DNA of 64,000 bases from Microbacterium telephonicum. GTDB lineage: Bacteria; Actinomycetota; Actinomycetes; Actinomycetales; Microbacteriaceae. Location of the stretch: positions 310,001 through 374,000 of the forward strand of contig NZ_RCDB01000002.1 of the NCBI RefSeq assembly GCF_003651225.1. Direction: 5' to 3'. Of this stretch, positions 48,031 through 57,182 are shown piece by piece; the first letter of the stretch is position 1; each line of letters opens with the position of its first letter. The notes below the pieces were generated by a model that was not told the DNA's origin, did not search any database, and saw only the letters and a list, made by a program, of their open reading frames with translations. The position numbers and the translations under genes are program-made.

Positions 48031-49986
48031 GTGGTCGACGTCGCGCGCGTCCTCGTCGACTCGCCGCTGCCCCAACTCGATCGGCTGTTCGACTACGCCG
48101 TCCCCACCGCGCTGATCGACCAGGTCGCGCCGGGGGTGCGCGTCAAGGTGCCGTTGCGCACGGCGGGCCGGATGGTCGAAGCGTGGGTCATCGAGACCGA
48201 CGAGATCAGCGAGCCGCCGCGGCCGCTGTCCGAGGTCGACGCGGTGGTCTCACCGGTCGCCGCGCTGCCTCCCGAGCTGTACGCGCTCGCCCGGCGGTGC
48301 GCGGACCGCGCCGCGGGGTCGGCATCCGACATCCTGCGCCTGGCCGTGCCCAAGCGCATGGTCCGCGCCGAGAAGGCGTGGCTCACCGCCGACCCGCCGC
48401 CGGCGCCCGTGGTCTCCGACGAGGCCGTCGTCTGGGCGGGCGCGACGCTGAGCGTCTTCCCCGGGCTGTCGGATGCCGTCGCCGCGGGGGAGCGGATCGC
48501 CGTCGACGCTCCGCCACGACCGTCCGCGGACCTGCCGGTCGGGGCGTGGGCCGAGCTGCTCGCGGCGATCGCGGTGGAGATGCTCGCCGCGGGCCGTAGC
48601 GCCGTGCTCGTGGTGCCCGATCACCGTGACCAGGCGCAGCTGCTCACGGTGCTCGCCACCCGCGTGGGTGAGGATGCCGTCGTGCGCGACGACGCGCGCA
48701 GATCCGGTCCGGAACGCTATGCCGCCTACCTCCGCCTGCTCGCGCCCTCGCCGTGCATCGTCGTCGGCAACAGGTCGACGGTGTACGCCCCGGCACGGGA
48801 CGTCGGCGCCGTGATCATCTGGGACGACGGCGATCCGCTGCTCGCCGAGCCGCTCTCCCCAGGAGTGCACGCCCGTGACGCCGCGCTCGTGCGGCAGGAG
48901 CTCGAAGGCTCTGCGCTCGTGTTCTCCGGCCATACGCGCACGACCGACGTCGAGCGTCTCGTCCAGCTCGGCTGGGTGCGGGAGATCGCCGCGGTCCGGC
49001 GGACCAGTCCGAAGGTCGTGCTGTCCGCCGATCGGGACGGGCAGGGACGCCGCGTGCCCTCGGCCGCGTACGCCGCCGCCCGCGAGGCCCTCGCCGAGGG
49101 GCCCGTCCTCGTGCAGGTCGCGCGGCCCGGCTATGCGCCCGTGCTCACGTGTGCCGACTGCCGCACGCCTGCCCGCTGCCCCCACTGCGCGGGGCCGCTG
49201 CGGGCACGACGGGCCGGCGCCGTGCCGGAGTGCGCGTGGTGCGGTCGCACCGTGCCGGCGTGGCGCTGCGCATCGTGCACCGGCACGCGACTGCGGATGG
49301 TGTCGTCGGGCAGCGAGCGCACCGCCGACGAGCTCGGCCGCGCCTTCCCGAACACGCGCGTCATCGTCTCCGACGGCGAGCACGCGGTGACGACCGTCGA
49401 CGCCCGGCCGGCGCTCGTCGTCGCGACGCGTGGAGCCGAACCGATCGCCGAGGACGGCTACCGTGCGGTGCTCCTGCTCGACGGCGACCGGATGCTGCTG
49501 GCCGAGCAGCTGCGGATCGGCGAGTCCTGCCTGCGCTGGTGGTCCAACGCCGCCGCCCTCGCCGCCCCCGGCGCACCGGTGCATCTCGTCGGGGTGGAGG
49601 GGCCGCTCTCCCGCGCCCTCGCGTCGTGGACCCAGCCGGCCTACGCGCGCGCGGAGCTCGCCGAGCGCGCCCCCCTCGCGATGCCGCCCACCGTGCGGGT
49701 CGCGGTCGTCGAGGGGACGGCGACGGCCGTCGCGGGCGCCGTCGACGACCTGCGCGCGGCCCTGCCGCAGCTTGCGCACACCGGTGTGCTCGGGCCGATC
49801 GCCACCGGCGACGGCGCCGTGCGCGCCCTCATCCGCTTCGACTACGGCGCGGGGCGCACCGTCGCCGACGTGCTCCGCGCCCGCGTCGTCGCCGAGGCAC
49901 TGCGGGGGCGGCGTCCCGCGAAGGACCGCGCGGCACCGCGGACTACACTCAAGGTTCGGCTCGACGTGCCCGAGCTCGACCTGTGA
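48031..49986 (+). CDS. priA: Primosomal protein N' PriA, helicase-degenerate
   Basis: The product (651 aa) keeps the PriA N-terminal DNA-binding domain (SPLPQLDRLFDYAVP) and the Cys-rich zinc-binding region. The latter has CADC at 374-377, followed by CPHC, CAWC and CASC pairs, and the C-terminal domain is present. The ATPase motifs are lost: no GxTGSGKT Walker A is found, and the motif II position reads IIWDDGDP (about 262-269) instead of DEEH. Actinobacterial PriA proteins are known to lack helicase motifs, so a structural role in replisome loading is likely. GTG start. Confidence 0.9.
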   Translation: MVDVARVLVDSPLPQLDRLFDYAVPTALIDQVAPGVRVKVPLRTAGRMVEAWVIETDEISEPPRPLSEVDAVVSPVAALPPELYALARRCADRAAGSASDILRLAVPKRMVRAEKAWLTADPPPAPVVSDEAVVWAGATLSVFPGLSDAVAAGERIAVDAPPRPSADLPVGAWAELLAAIAVEMLAAGRSAVLVVPDHRDQAQLLTVLATRVGEDAVVRDDARRSGPERYAAYLRLLAPSPCIVVGNRSTVYAPARDVGAVIIWDDGDPLLAEPLSPGVHARDAALVRQELEGSALVFSGHTRTTDVERLVQLGWVREIAAVRRTSPKVVLSADRDGQGRRVPSAAYAAAREALAEGPVLVQVARPGYAPVLTCADCRTPARCPHCAGPLRARRAGAVPECAWCGRTVPAWRCASCTGTRLRMVSSGSERTADELGRAFPNTRVIVSDGEHAVTTVDARPALVVATRGAEPIAEDGYRAVLLLDGDRMLLAEQLRIGESCLRWWSNAAALAAPGAPVHLVGVEGPLSRALASWTQPAYARAELAERAPLAMPPTVRVAVVEGTATAVAGAVDDLRAALPQLAHTGVLGPIATGDGAVRALIRFDYGAGRTVADVLRARVVAEALRGRRPAKDRAAPRTTLKVRLDVPELDL

Positions 49987-49994
49987 GGAGTCCC

Positions 49995-50942
49995 ATGCGC
50001 ATCGTCTTCGCGGGCACGCCCGACCCCGCCGTCCCGTCGCTGCGCGCCCTGGCCGCCTCCGGTCACGAGGTCGTCGGCGTCGTCACGCGGCGTGACGCCC
50101 CACTCGGTCGCAAGCGCGTGCTCACCCCCTCGCCGGTCGCGCAGGCGGCCGACGAGCTCGGGCTCCCCGTCGTCAAGGCCGACCGGCTCGACGCGGAGGC
50201 GACGGAGAGCATCGTCGCCCTCGGCGCGGAGCTCGGCGTCATCGTCGCCTACGGCGGCCTCGTGCGCGAACCGCTGCTCTCGGCTCCCGCCCACGGGTGG
50301 ATCAACCTGCATTTCTCCCTGCTTCCCGCCTGGCGCGGCGCCGCCCCCGTCCAGCACGCGCTGATCGCCGGCGACCGCACGACGGGCGCGAGCGTGTTCC
50401 AGCTCGTGCCGGCCCTCGACGCCGGTGACGTCTTCGGCGAGCTGCGCTACGACGTGCCGCGCGGCGCGACCGCGGGCGACGTGCTCGGCGAACTCGCCGC
50501 GCGCGGCGCCGACCTGCTGGTCGAGGTGGTGGACGGCATCGCCGCCGGCACCGCCCGCGCGACGCCGCAGCACGGCGAGCCGACGTACGCGTCGAAGCTG
50601 TCGATCGTCGACGGCGCCCTCGACGCCCGCCAGAGTGCGGACGCCGTCATCGACCGGTTCCGCGGCACGACGCCGGAGCCCGGCGCCCACCTGTCGGTGG
50701 GCGGACAGCGCCTCAAGGTGCATGCGGCGCTGCGGGGTCCCGACGACGCGGACCTCGCGGCCGGGGAGCTCGCCGCGTCCGGCGCCGATGTGCTGCTCGG
50801 CACCGGAGCCGGATCCGTGGTGCTGCGCACCGTGCAGCCGGCCGGCAAGAACCCGATGGCGGCGGGGGACTGGTGGCGCGGGCTGCGGCTCGACGAGCCG
50901 CGTGTCGATCTGCCCGTGGACGCGCCGGGCGGTGCCGCGTGA
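49995..50942 (+). CDS. fmt: Methionyl-tRNA formyltransferase
   Basis: Fmt (315 aa) formylates initiator Met-tRNA using 10-formyl-THF. It begins MRIVFAGTPDPAVPSLRAL. The folate/formyl site includes NLHFSLLPAWRGAAPVQ (catalytic Asn-His) and GASVFQLVPALDAGDVF with the catalytic Asp. The C-terminal OB-like domain contacts tRNA. The ATG at 49995 has a GAGGAG site. Its stop overlaps the rsmB GTG by 4 bp (GTGA). The priA-fmt-rsmB order is common in bacteria. Confidence 0.96.
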   Translation: MRIVFAGTPDPAVPSLRALAASGHEVVGVVTRRDAPLGRKRVLTPSPVAQAADELGLPVVKADRLDAEATESIVALGAELGVIVAYGGLVREPLLSAPAHGWINLHFSLLPAWRGAAPVQHALIAGDRTTGASVFQLVPALDAGDVFGELRYDVPRGATAGDVLGELAARGADLLVEVVDGIAAGTARATPQHGEPTYASKLSIVDGALDARQSADAVIDRFRGTTPEPGAHLSVGGQRLKVHAALRGPDDADLAAGELAASGADVLLGTGAGSVVLRTVQPAGKNPMAAGDWWRGLRLDEPRVDLPVDAPGGAA

Positions 50943-52294
50943 GCGGGTCGGCGCGCTGGGTCGCGTTCGACACCGTCCGCGCGGTGCACACCTCCGACGC
51001 GTACGCCAACCTGCTCCTGCCGCGTGAGATCGCGAAGGCGGGGTTGTCCGGGCCGGATGCCGGGCTTGCCACCGAGCTGACCTATGGCACCCTCCGCCGG
51101 GAGGGCACCTACGACGCCATCCTCGCGCGAGCGGCGCAGCGACCGGTCGACGCGATCGATCCGGCCGTGCGCGACGCGCTGCTCATCGGCACGCACCAGC
51201 TGTTGGCCACACGCGTGCCGCCGCATGCCGCCGTCAACGAGACGGTGCGCCAGGTGCGGCAGGCCGTCGGCAAGTCGGCGTCCGGGTTCGCGAACGCCGT
51301 GCTGCGTCGTGTCTCCGAGCGCGACCTCGAGAGCTGGATCTCCCTTCTCGAGGCCGACGCCCGCTCCGACGACGAACGTCTCGGGCTGCGCCACTCCCAT
51401 CCCGTCTGGGTGATCCGCGCGCTGCGTCGCGGTCTCGCCGCCGAGGGGCGCGCCGATGAACTGGAAGCCCTGCTCGCGGCCGACAACGCCGCGCCGTCGG
51501 TGACGATGACCGCTCTGCCCGGGCTCGCCGACATCCCGGTCGATGCGACCCGCACGCCGCTCTCGCCGATCGGGTTCCGTCTGGCCGGCGGCGACCCCGG
51601 ACCGGTCGTCACCGCGGCGGGCGGCCGCATCCGTGTGCAGGACGAAGGCTCTCAGCTCGCGGCGCTCGCACTCACACGGGTGATGCCGGTGCGAGCGGGG
51701 GAACGGTGGCTCGACCTGTGCGCCGCCCCCGGCGGGAAGACGGCGGTCCTCGCCGCCGAAGCCCTCGCGGGCGGAGCGGTGCTCGAGGCGAACGAGCTGT
51801 CGCCGGCGCGCGCCAGTCTCGTCCGCGACTCGGTGGCCGGGGTGCCGATGGAGGTGCCCGTCTCGGAGGAGGACGGTCGCGTCCGCGCCGGCCGGGGCCG
51901 CTACGACCGCATCCTGGTCGATGCGCCGTGCACGGGACTCGGTGCCCTGCGCCGCCGCCCCGAGGCGCGCTGGCGCAAGCAGCCCGCCGACGTTCCGGAG
52001 CTGTCGTCGCTGCAGGTCGAGCTGCTGTCGGCGGCCGTCGACGCGCTGACGCCCGGCGGCGTCGTCGCGTATGTGACCTGTTCGCCGCACCTCGCCGAGA
52101 CCGCAGGAGTCGTCGCCGAGGTGCTGCGCACCCGCGACGGACTCGAGGAGCTCGACGCGCGTGCGGCCGTCTCCGCCGTCGCGACCGCATCCGTCGATCT
52201 GCCGGCGCAGGCCGACGGCTCGGGCCGCGCGCAGCTGTGGCCTCACCGGCACGGCACCGACGCGATGTCGATCTCGCTCCTGCGGCGCCGCTGA
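50939..52294 (+). CDS. rsmB: 16S rRNA (cytosine-967-C5)-methyltransferase RsmB
   Basis: The 451-aa product has an N-terminal NusB-like RNA-binding domain (AFDTVRAVHTSDAYANLLLP) and a C-terminal Rossmann methyltransferase. The SAM motif is LDLCAAPGGKTAVLA. The two cysteines of RNA m5C methyltransferases are Cys331 (DAPCTG, release) and Cys381 (TCSPH, the nucleophile position). The start is GTG overlapping fmt. It is the last gene of the metK/priA/fmt block, followed by 260 bp without a gene. Confidence 0.95.
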   Translation: MSGSARWVAFDTVRAVHTSDAYANLLLPREIAKAGLSGPDAGLATELTYGTLRREGTYDAILARAAQRPVDAIDPAVRDALLIGTHQLLATRVPPHAAVNETVRQVRQAVGKSASGFANAVLRRVSERDLESWISLLEADARSDDERLGLRHSHPVWVIRALRRGLAAEGRADELEALLAADNAAPSVTMTALPGLADIPVDATRTPLSPIGFRLAGGDPGPVVTAAGGRIRVQDEGSQLAALALTRVMPVRAGERWLDLCAAPGGKTAVLAAEALAGGAVLEANELSPARASLVRDSVAGVPMEVPVSEEDGRVRAGRGRYDRILVDAPCTGLGALRRRPEARWRKQPADVPELSSLQVELLSAAVDALTPGGVVAYVTCSPHLAETAGVVAEVLRTRDGLEELDARAAVSAVATASVDLPAQADGSGRAQLWPHRHGTDAMSISLLRRR

Positions 52295-52554
52295 TCGCGG
52301 CCCGCGTTGTGGCGGGCGTTCTGGAGAGGTCGCCGTTCGTGTGGCATGCGGCCGCGAATTCGCTGGGGACGAGCAGCGGATGCGGGCGCCGCGCGGTTCG
52401 GGCCTGTCACACGATGTGCCGCCTTCAGCATCCGGGGGCGGCCGTTTGTGGGACACGGGCCGCGGGTGTGTCACGCAGAGGGCATCCTCACGCCGGCGAA
52501 CGCGACCATTCGCGTGACACGGATGGCGCCGCGCACGCTCGGTAGGCTGAACGG
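52295..52554. other. 260-bp gene-free stretch between rsmB and rpe
   Basis: No credible coding frame is seen. It holds a weak inverted repeat, GTGTCACGC (52468-52476) with GCGTGACAC (52512-52520), and ends in the rpe promoter. CACACG/GTGTCAC-like words recur several times, without clear meaning. Confidence 0.4.
52543..52548 (+). promoter_or_regulatory. -10 box (TAGGCT) for rpe, leaderless geometry
   Basis: TAGGCT ends 6 nt before the rpe GTG at 52555 with no ribosome binding site between. Confidence 0.5.
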
Positions 52555-53229
52555 GTGACCGCCGACGGCCCCCGCATCAACCCCAGCATCCTCGCCGCCG
52601 ACTTCGTGAACATGCAGTCGGAACTCGCGCGCATCGCGGGGGCCGACTTCGTGCACGTCGACGTCATGGACAACCACTTCGTGCCGAATCTCACGTTCGG
52701 GCCGCAGATGGTGGGCCGCATCCAGGAGACGAGTCCGGTGCCGCTGGACGTGCACCTCATGATCTCGGATCCCGACCGTTGGGCGCCGGGATACGCCGAA
52801 CTCGGGGCGGCGTCCGTGACTTTCCATCTCGAGGCGGCGGCCGAGCCGGTCGCGCTCGCCCGGCGGCTGCGACAGATCGGCGCGCGCGCCGGTGTCGCGG
52901 TGAAGCCCGCCACACCGGTCGAGGGCCTGTTCGACGTGCTCGACGAGTTCGATCAGATCCTCGTCATGACCGTCGAACCCGGATTCGGCGGGCAGAGCTT
53001 CATGGCCGACCAGATGCCGAAGCTCGCGCGGCTGCACGACGAAGCCCGGCGCCGCGGGTCGCAGGTGTGGCTGCAGGTCGACGGCGGCATCGGCGAGACC
53101 ACGATCGCGCAGGCCGCCGAGGCCGGCGCCGACACCTTCGTCGCGGGATCGGCCGTCTTCGGGGCGGACGATCCGGATGCCGCGATCGCCGCACTGCGCT
53201 CCCGGGCGGGTCGGCACCACCGCCATTGA
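52555..53229 (+). CDS. rpe: Ribulose-phosphate 3-epimerase
   Basis: Rpe (224 aa) interconverts ribulose 5-phosphate and xylulose 5-phosphate in the pentose phosphate pathway. Motifs: NPSILAADF at the start, FVHVDVMDNHFVPN (metal-binding His/Asp), DVHLMI, MTVEPGFGGQ, and the phosphate-binding VDGGIGETT/VAGSAVFG. The start is GTG, placed by the promoter. Genes for histidine synthesis, which also draws on ribose phosphate, follow. Confidence 0.96.
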   Translation: MTADGPRINPSILAADFVNMQSELARIAGADFVHVDVMDNHFVPNLTFGPQMVGRIQETSPVPLDVHLMISDPDRWAPGYAELGAASVTFHLEAAAEPVALARRLRQIGARAGVAVKPATPVEGLFDVLDEFDQILVMTVEPGFGGQSFMADQMPKLARLHDEARRRGSQVWLQVDGGIGETTIAQAAEAGADTFVAGSAVFGADDPDAAIAALRSRAGRHHRH

Positions 53230-53264
53230 CCGACGCACGGCCGACCGGCCGCGCCGCGGACCGG

Positions 53265-53270
53265 TAGCCT
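53265..53270 (+). promoter_or_regulatory. -10 box (TAGCCT) for hisE, leaderless geometry
   Basis: TAGCCT ends 6 nt before the hisE GTG at 53277, in the 47-bp gap after rpe. Confidence 0.5.
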
Positions 53271-53276
53271 GTCAGG

Positions 53277-53540
53277 GTGAAGACCTTCGACGCCCTGTTC
53301 GCAGAGCTCACCGCGATCGCGCAGAGCCGGCCCGAGGGATCGGGCACCGTCGCGCAGCTCGACCGCGGCGTGCACGCGATCGGCAAGAAGATCGTCGAAG
53401 AGGCCGCCGAGGTGTGGATGGCCGCGGAGTACCAGTCCGACGATGAGCTCAGCGAGGAGATCTCGCAGTTGCTGTACCACCTGCAGGTGCTCATGATCTC
53501 GAAGGGCCTCAGCCTCGAGGACGTCGGCCGACATCTCTGA
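53277..53540 (+). CDS. hisE: Phosphoribosyl-ATP pyrophosphatase
   Basis: HisE (87 aa) hydrolyses PR-ATP to PR-AMP, the second step of histidine synthesis. It is a small all-alpha MazG-like protein with the metal-binding [12 protein letters not shown] and [18 protein letters not shown] motifs. In this genome it is separate from hisI, whose product catalyses the next step. The start is GTG at 53277. hisG follows after 49 bp. Confidence 0.95.
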   Translation: MKTFDALFAELTAIAQSRPEGSGTVAQLDRGVHAIGKKIVEEAAEVWMAAEYQSDDELSEEISQLLYHLQVLMISKGLSLEDVGRHL

Positions 53541-53589
53541 GAGACGCTCCCGCCGACCACGCAGACACCTCCCACAGGAAGACCCCGCC

Positions 53590-54432
53590 ATGCTGCGCAT
53601 CGCCGTGCCCAACAAGGGAATGCTCGCCGAGACCTCGGCCGAACTGCTCGCCGAAGCCGGGTACACCGGCCGCCGCGACCCCAAGGACCTCCACGTCATC
53701 GACCCGGTCAACGAGGTCGAGTTCTTCTACCTGCGCCCCAAGGACATCGCCACCTACGTCGGCTCCGGTGCGCTCGATGTCGGCATCACCGGCCGCGACC
53801 TCCTGCTCGACGCCCGGATGCCGGGGGCCCGCGAGATCGAGCAGCTCGGTTTCGGCGGCTCCACCTTCCGCTTCGCCGGCCCTCCCGGACGGTTCCACGC
53901 GCTCAGCGACCTCGAGGGGCTGCGCGTCGCGACGGCCTACCCGGGTCTGGTCGACGGGTTCCTCGACGAGCAGGGCGTGGCGGTCGACCTCGTGCCGCTC
54001 GACGGCGCCGTGGAGTCGGCCGTGCAGCTGGGCGTGGCGGATGCCGTCGCCGACGTCGTGTCCACCGGCACGACGCTCAAGCAGGCCGGCCTCGAGATCT
54101 TCGGACCCGTGCTGCTCGAGTCGGAGGCGGTGCTGATCGGCGCCCCGGTCGAGGCGGAGGGGACCGAGACGTTGCTGCGGCGCCTGCGCGGTGTGATGGT
54201 GGCCCGTCGTTACGTGCTCATCGACTACGACCTGCCGGCGTCGCTCGTCGACGAGGCGGTCGCGCTGGCGCCGGGCATCGAGTCGCCCACGATCTCGCCG
54301 CTGCGCGACCCCGAGTGGGTGGCCGTTCGCGTGATGAGCCCGCGCAAGACCGTCAACCAGGTGATGGACGCGCTGTACGCGATCGGCGCCCGCGCGATCC
54401 TCGTCACCGCGATCCACAACGCCCGGCTCTGA
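53590..54432 (+). CDS. hisG: ATP phosphoribosyltransferase (long form)
   Basis: HisG (280 aa) joins ATP and PRPP, the committed step of histidine synthesis. The periplasmic-binding-like catalytic core starts [19 protein letters not shown], and the substrate motif is [15 protein letters not shown]. Beyond about 205 a ferredoxin-like C-terminal domain ([19 protein letters not shown]) is present. This makes it the long form, histidine-inhibited and independent of HisZ. Confidence 0.95.
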   Translation: MLRIAVPNKGMLAETSAELLAEAGYTGRRDPKDLHVIDPVNEVEFFYLRPKDIATYVGSGALDVGITGRDLLLDARMPGAREIEQLGFGGSTFRFAGPPGRFHALSDLEGLRVATAYPGLVDGFLDEQGVAVDLVPLDGAVESAVQLGVADAVADVVSTGTTLKQAGLEIFGPVLLESEAVLIGAPVEAEGTETLLRRLRGVMVARRYVLIDYDLPASLVDEAVALAPGIESPTISPLRDPEWVAVRVMSPRKTVNQVMDALYAIGARAILVTAIHNARL

Positions 54433-54433
54433 C

Positions 54434-55198
54434 ATGTCGCTCGCGCGCCGCGTCATCCCCTGCCTCGACGTCAAGGACGGCAAGGTCGTCAAGGGCGTCA
54501 ACTTCGAGAACCTGCGCGAGATGGGCGACCCCGTCGAGCTCGCCCGACGCTACTTCGCCCAGGGCGCCGACGAACTCACCTTCCTCGACGTCACCGCGAC
54601 CGTCGACGACCGTGCCACGACATACGACGTCGTCCGCCGCACCGCCGAAGAGGTCTTCATCCCGCTGACGGTCGGCGGCGGCATCCGTACCGCCGACGAC
54701 GTCGCACGTCTGCTGGGGGTGGGGGCCGACAAGGTCGGCGTCAACTCCGCCGCCATCGCCCGACCCGCGCTCGTCGACGAGATCGCCGACCGCTTCGGCG
54801 CACAGGTGCTCGTGCTCAGTCTCGACGTCAAGCGCGCGCCCGGCACCGACTCCGGGTTCGTCGTCACGACCCACGGCGGCCGCACGCTCACCGACCTCGA
54901 CGCGCTCGCGTGGGCGCGCGAGGCCATCGAACGCGGCGCGGGGGAGCTCCTGGTCAACTCGATCGACGCGGACGGCACCAAGGACGGCTTCGACCTCGAG
55001 CTCGTCGGACTCATGCGCGAGATCTCCCACGTCCCGGTGATCGCCTCCGGCGGCGCCGGCAGCGCCGCCCACTTCGCCCCGGCGATCCATGCCGGCGCGG
55101 ACGCCGTGCTCGCGGCATCCGTGTTCCACTCCGGTCAGCTCACGATCGGCGATGTCAAGGAGGCGCTCGTGGCGGACGGGATCGAGGTGCGCGCGTGA
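54434..55198 (+). CDS. hisF: Imidazole glycerol phosphate synthase subunit HisF
   Basis: HisF (254 aa) is the TIM-barrel cyclase that uses ammonia from HisH to make IGP and AICAR. Catalytic Asp and phosphate sites: [15 protein letters not shown] at the start, [28 protein letters not shown], and VIASGGAGS near the end. The ATG at 54434 is 1 nt after the hisG stop. hisH, hisA, hisB, hisC and hisD are not in the window. The stop overlaps hisI (GTGA). Confidence 0.96.
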   Translation: MSLARRVIPCLDVKDGKVVKGVNFENLREMGDPVELARRYFAQGADELTFLDVTATVDDRATTYDVVRRTAEEVFIPLTVGGGIRTADDVARLLGVGADKVGVNSAAIARPALVDEIADRFGAQVLVLSLDVKRAPGTDSGFVVTTHGGRTLTDLDALAWAREAIERGAGELLVNSIDADGTKDGFDLELVGLMREISHVPVIASGGAGSAAHFAPAIHAGADAVLAASVFHSGQLTIGDVKEALVADGIEVRA

Positions 55199-55548
55199 CC
55201 GACGTCGACAAGATCCTCCCGCGCGTGACCTTCACCGCCGACGGCCTCGTGCCCGCGATCATCCAACAGCACGACACCGGCGAGGTGCTGATGCTCGCCT
55301 GGATGGATGCCGAGGCGCTGCGCCGCACGCTGACCACCGGCCGGGTCACGTTCTGGTCGCGGTCCCGCGGCGAGTACTGGCGCAAGGGCGACACGTCCGG
55401 GCACATCCAACTGGTCAAGGGCGCGCGACTGGACTGCGACGGCGACACGCTGCTGATCCAGGTCGATCAGATCGGCGCAGCCTGCCACACCGGCACGCGC
55501 ACGTGCTTCGACGCCGACGACCTGCACCCTGTCGAAGGGACGGCATGA
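55195..55548 (+). CDS. hisI: Phosphoribosyl-AMP cyclohydrolase
   Basis: HisI (117 aa) opens the adenine ring of PR-AMP, using zinc and magnesium. Motifs include [35 protein letters not shown], the metal-site LDCDGDTLL, and CHTGTRTCF. It starts with GTG overlapping hisF by 4 bp. Its stop overlaps the next gene by 4 bp. In the usual actinobacterial order trpE comes next; here it is missing. Confidence 0.95.
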   Translation: MTDVDKILPRVTFTADGLVPAIIQQHDTGEVLMLAWMDAEALRRTLTTGRVTFWSRSRGEYWRKGDTSGHIQLVKGARLDCDGDTLLIQVDQIGAACHTGTRTCFDADDLHPVEGTA

Positions 55549-56138
55549 TCCGTCGCGCCCGCACGCTGAGCGTGCTCGCGATCCTGCTCGGGGGAGCGCT
55601 CGCGCTCATCTCCTCGACGCAGACGTGGCTGAGCGTCACGCTCGTGCAGGTCACCGACGAGCCGCTCGCGGTGCCCGGCGCCGACGCGGTCGCCCTGCTG
55701 GCGCCGCTCTCGCTCGCGGCTCTCGCGCTCGGCCTCGCCCTCTCGATCGTCGGCACCGTGCTGCGCTACGTCTTCGGCGTGCTGGCCGTCGCGATCGGAC
55801 TCGCCCTGGTCGTCTCGTGCGCGCGCATCGCCGCCGAGGTGCCCGTGGATGCGGTCGCCGCAGCCGTCACCACCGCCACCGGCCTGTCGGGTACCGAAAC
55901 GGTCGCCCGCCTCGTCGCCGCCATCACCGAGACCCCGTGGCCGTGGATCACGGTCGCGGCGGGCGCGCTCGTCGCGGTCGGCGGCGGCTTCACCCTCGCG
56001 ACGGCGCACCGGTGGAGGGGTGCCGGGAGGCGCTACCGCACCGACCCGGCCGCCGCGGTCGCCTCCGGGTCGCGTCCGCACGACGCCATCGACTCGTGGG
56101 ACGACCTGTCGCGCGGCGACGACCCGACCGACCGCTAG
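55545..56138 (+). CDS. trp-region conserved membrane protein (Trp_oprn_chp type)
   Basis: The product is 197 aa with four membrane helices: about 8-26 ([16 protein letters not shown]), 48-67, 72-92, and 126-148 ([21 protein letters not shown]). The segment [11 protein letters not shown] with a conserved Trp after TM1 is typical of the TIGR02234 trp-region family found beside trpE and trpC in actinobacteria. Function is unknown. The basic, polar C-terminus is cytoplasmic or flexible. The stop codon TAG forms part of the next gene's -10 box. Confidence 0.88.
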   Translation: MIRRARTLSVLAILLGGALALISSTQTWLSVTLVQVTDEPLAVPGADAVALLAPLSLAALALGLALSIVGTVLRYVFGVLAVAIGLALVVSCARIAAEVPVDAVAAAVTTATGLSGTETVARLVAAITETPWPWITVAAGALVAVGGGFTLATAHRWRGAGRRYRTDPAAAVASGSRPHDAIDSWDDLSRGDDPTDR

Positions 56139-56141
56139 ACT
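56136..56141 (+). promoter_or_regulatory. -10 box (TAGACT) overlapping the stop codon of the trp-region membrane protein
   Basis: The TAG stop codon (56136-56138) is the first half of TAGACT. It could start a transcript of the HGxxPAAW-trpCBA genes with a leader of about 26 nt that contains AAGGAG. Confidence 0.5.
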
Positions 56142-56173
56142 TTCCCGAGTCCCACCCTGCGCGAAGGAGAACC

Positions 56174-56404
56174 ATGAGCAACCCCATCGACGACCCCGGC
56201 CACGGACACTCGCCGGCCGCCTGGACCGCCGTGGTGATCATGCTCCTGGGTGTCACGCTGGGAACGCTGTTCTACTGGTTCGACCTCCCCATCCTCGTGT
56301 GGGCCTCCGCCGGCCTCGTCGTCGTCGGCGCGCTCGTCGGCTGGGGCATGGCCAAGGCCGGCTACGGCGTCGGTGGCGACAAGTACACCCCGAAGCAGCA
56401 CTGA
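56174..56404 (+). CDS. HGxxPAAW family small membrane protein
   Basis: The product is 76 aa with the naming motif HGHSPAAW at 10-17, followed by two membrane helices (about 19-36 and 40-60). Family members lie in actinobacterial trp regions and have no known activity. The ATG at 56174 has an AAGGAG site. trpC starts 1 nt after its stop. Because a new promoter appears to lie just upstream, it may lead a trpCBA transcript. Confidence 0.88.
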   Translation: MSNPIDDPGHGHSPAAWTAVVIMLLGVTLGTLFYWFDLPILVWASAGLVVVGALVGWGMAKAGYGVGGDKYTPKQH

Positions 56405-56405
56405 C

Positions 56406-57182
56406 ATGCTCGCCGACCTGACGGCCGGCGCAGTGGAGGACGCCCGCACGCGTGCCGCCGACCGGCCGCTCGAGGTCGTCGAGAAGCTCGCCCTGGCGCA
56501 GACCCCCGCCCGCGACGCGCTGGCGGCACTCGCTCCCGCCGACCGTGTGAAGATCATCGCCGAGGTCAAGCGCGCGAGCCCGTCGCGCGGCGACCTCGCC
56601 GCCATCCCCGACCCGGCACTACAGGCCGCCCGCTACCAGGAGGGCGGCGCATCCGCCATCTCGGTGCTCACCGAGGGCCGCCGCTTCAAGGGCAGCCTCG
56701 CCGATCTCGAAGCGGTGCGGGCACGCGTGGAGCTGCCGGTGCTGCGCAAGGACTTCATCGCGACGCCGTACCAGGTGCTCGAGGCGCGTGCCGCCGGCGC
56801 CGATCTCGTGCTGCTCATCGTCGCGGCCCTCGAGCAGCCCCTGCTGCGCGAGCTGCACGAGCTCGTCATGCAGCTCGGCATGACCCCGCTCGTGGAGACC
56901 CACGACCGCGACGAGGTGCACCGCGCCGCCGACGTCGGCGCCCGCCTCGTCGGCGTCAACGCGCGGAATCTCTCGACGTTCGCGCTGGACCGCGACCTCT
57001 TCGGCCGCCTCTACGACGACCTCCCCGCGGATGCCGTCAAGATCGCCGAGTCGGCAGTGCTGACCCCGGCCGACGTCGCGCACTACCGCGGGGCCGGCGC
57101 CGATGTCGTCCTCATCGGCGAGGCGCTTGTCACGAGCGACCCCGTTTCCACCCTGCACGCATTCCTGGAGGCCGGATCGTGA
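56406..57182 (+). CDS. trpC: Indole-3-glycerol phosphate synthase
   Basis: TrpC (258 aa) is a TIM-barrel enzyme closing the indole ring. Markers: [15 protein letters not shown] (catalytic Lys), [26 protein letters not shown] (general acid Lys), [10 protein letters not shown], and [11 protein letters not shown]. It is monofunctional, without a TrpF domain. The ATG at 56406 follows the HGxxPAAW stop closely, and the stop overlaps the trpB GTG. Confidence 0.96.
   Translation: MLADLTAGAVEDARTRAADRPLEVVEKLALAQTPARDALAALAPADRVKIIAEVKRASPSRGDLAAIPDPALQAARYQEGGASAISVLTEGRRFKGSLADLEAVRARVELPVLRKDFIATPYQVLEARAAGADLVLLIVAALEQPLLRELHELVMQLGMTPLVETHDRDEVHRAADVGARLVGVNARNLSTFALDRDLFGRLYDDLPADAVKIAESAVLTPADVAHYRGAGADVVLIGEALVTSDPVSTLHAFLEAGS

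Noticed and set aside
52468..52520. GTGTCACGC/GCGTGACAC inverted repeat as a terminator or operator
   Set aside because: Nine pairs with a 35-nt loop and no other support; probably chance.
56139..56173. Tryptophan leader peptide or T-box before trpC
   Set aside because: The gap is 35 nt and contains no Trp codon run or T-box-like sequence.
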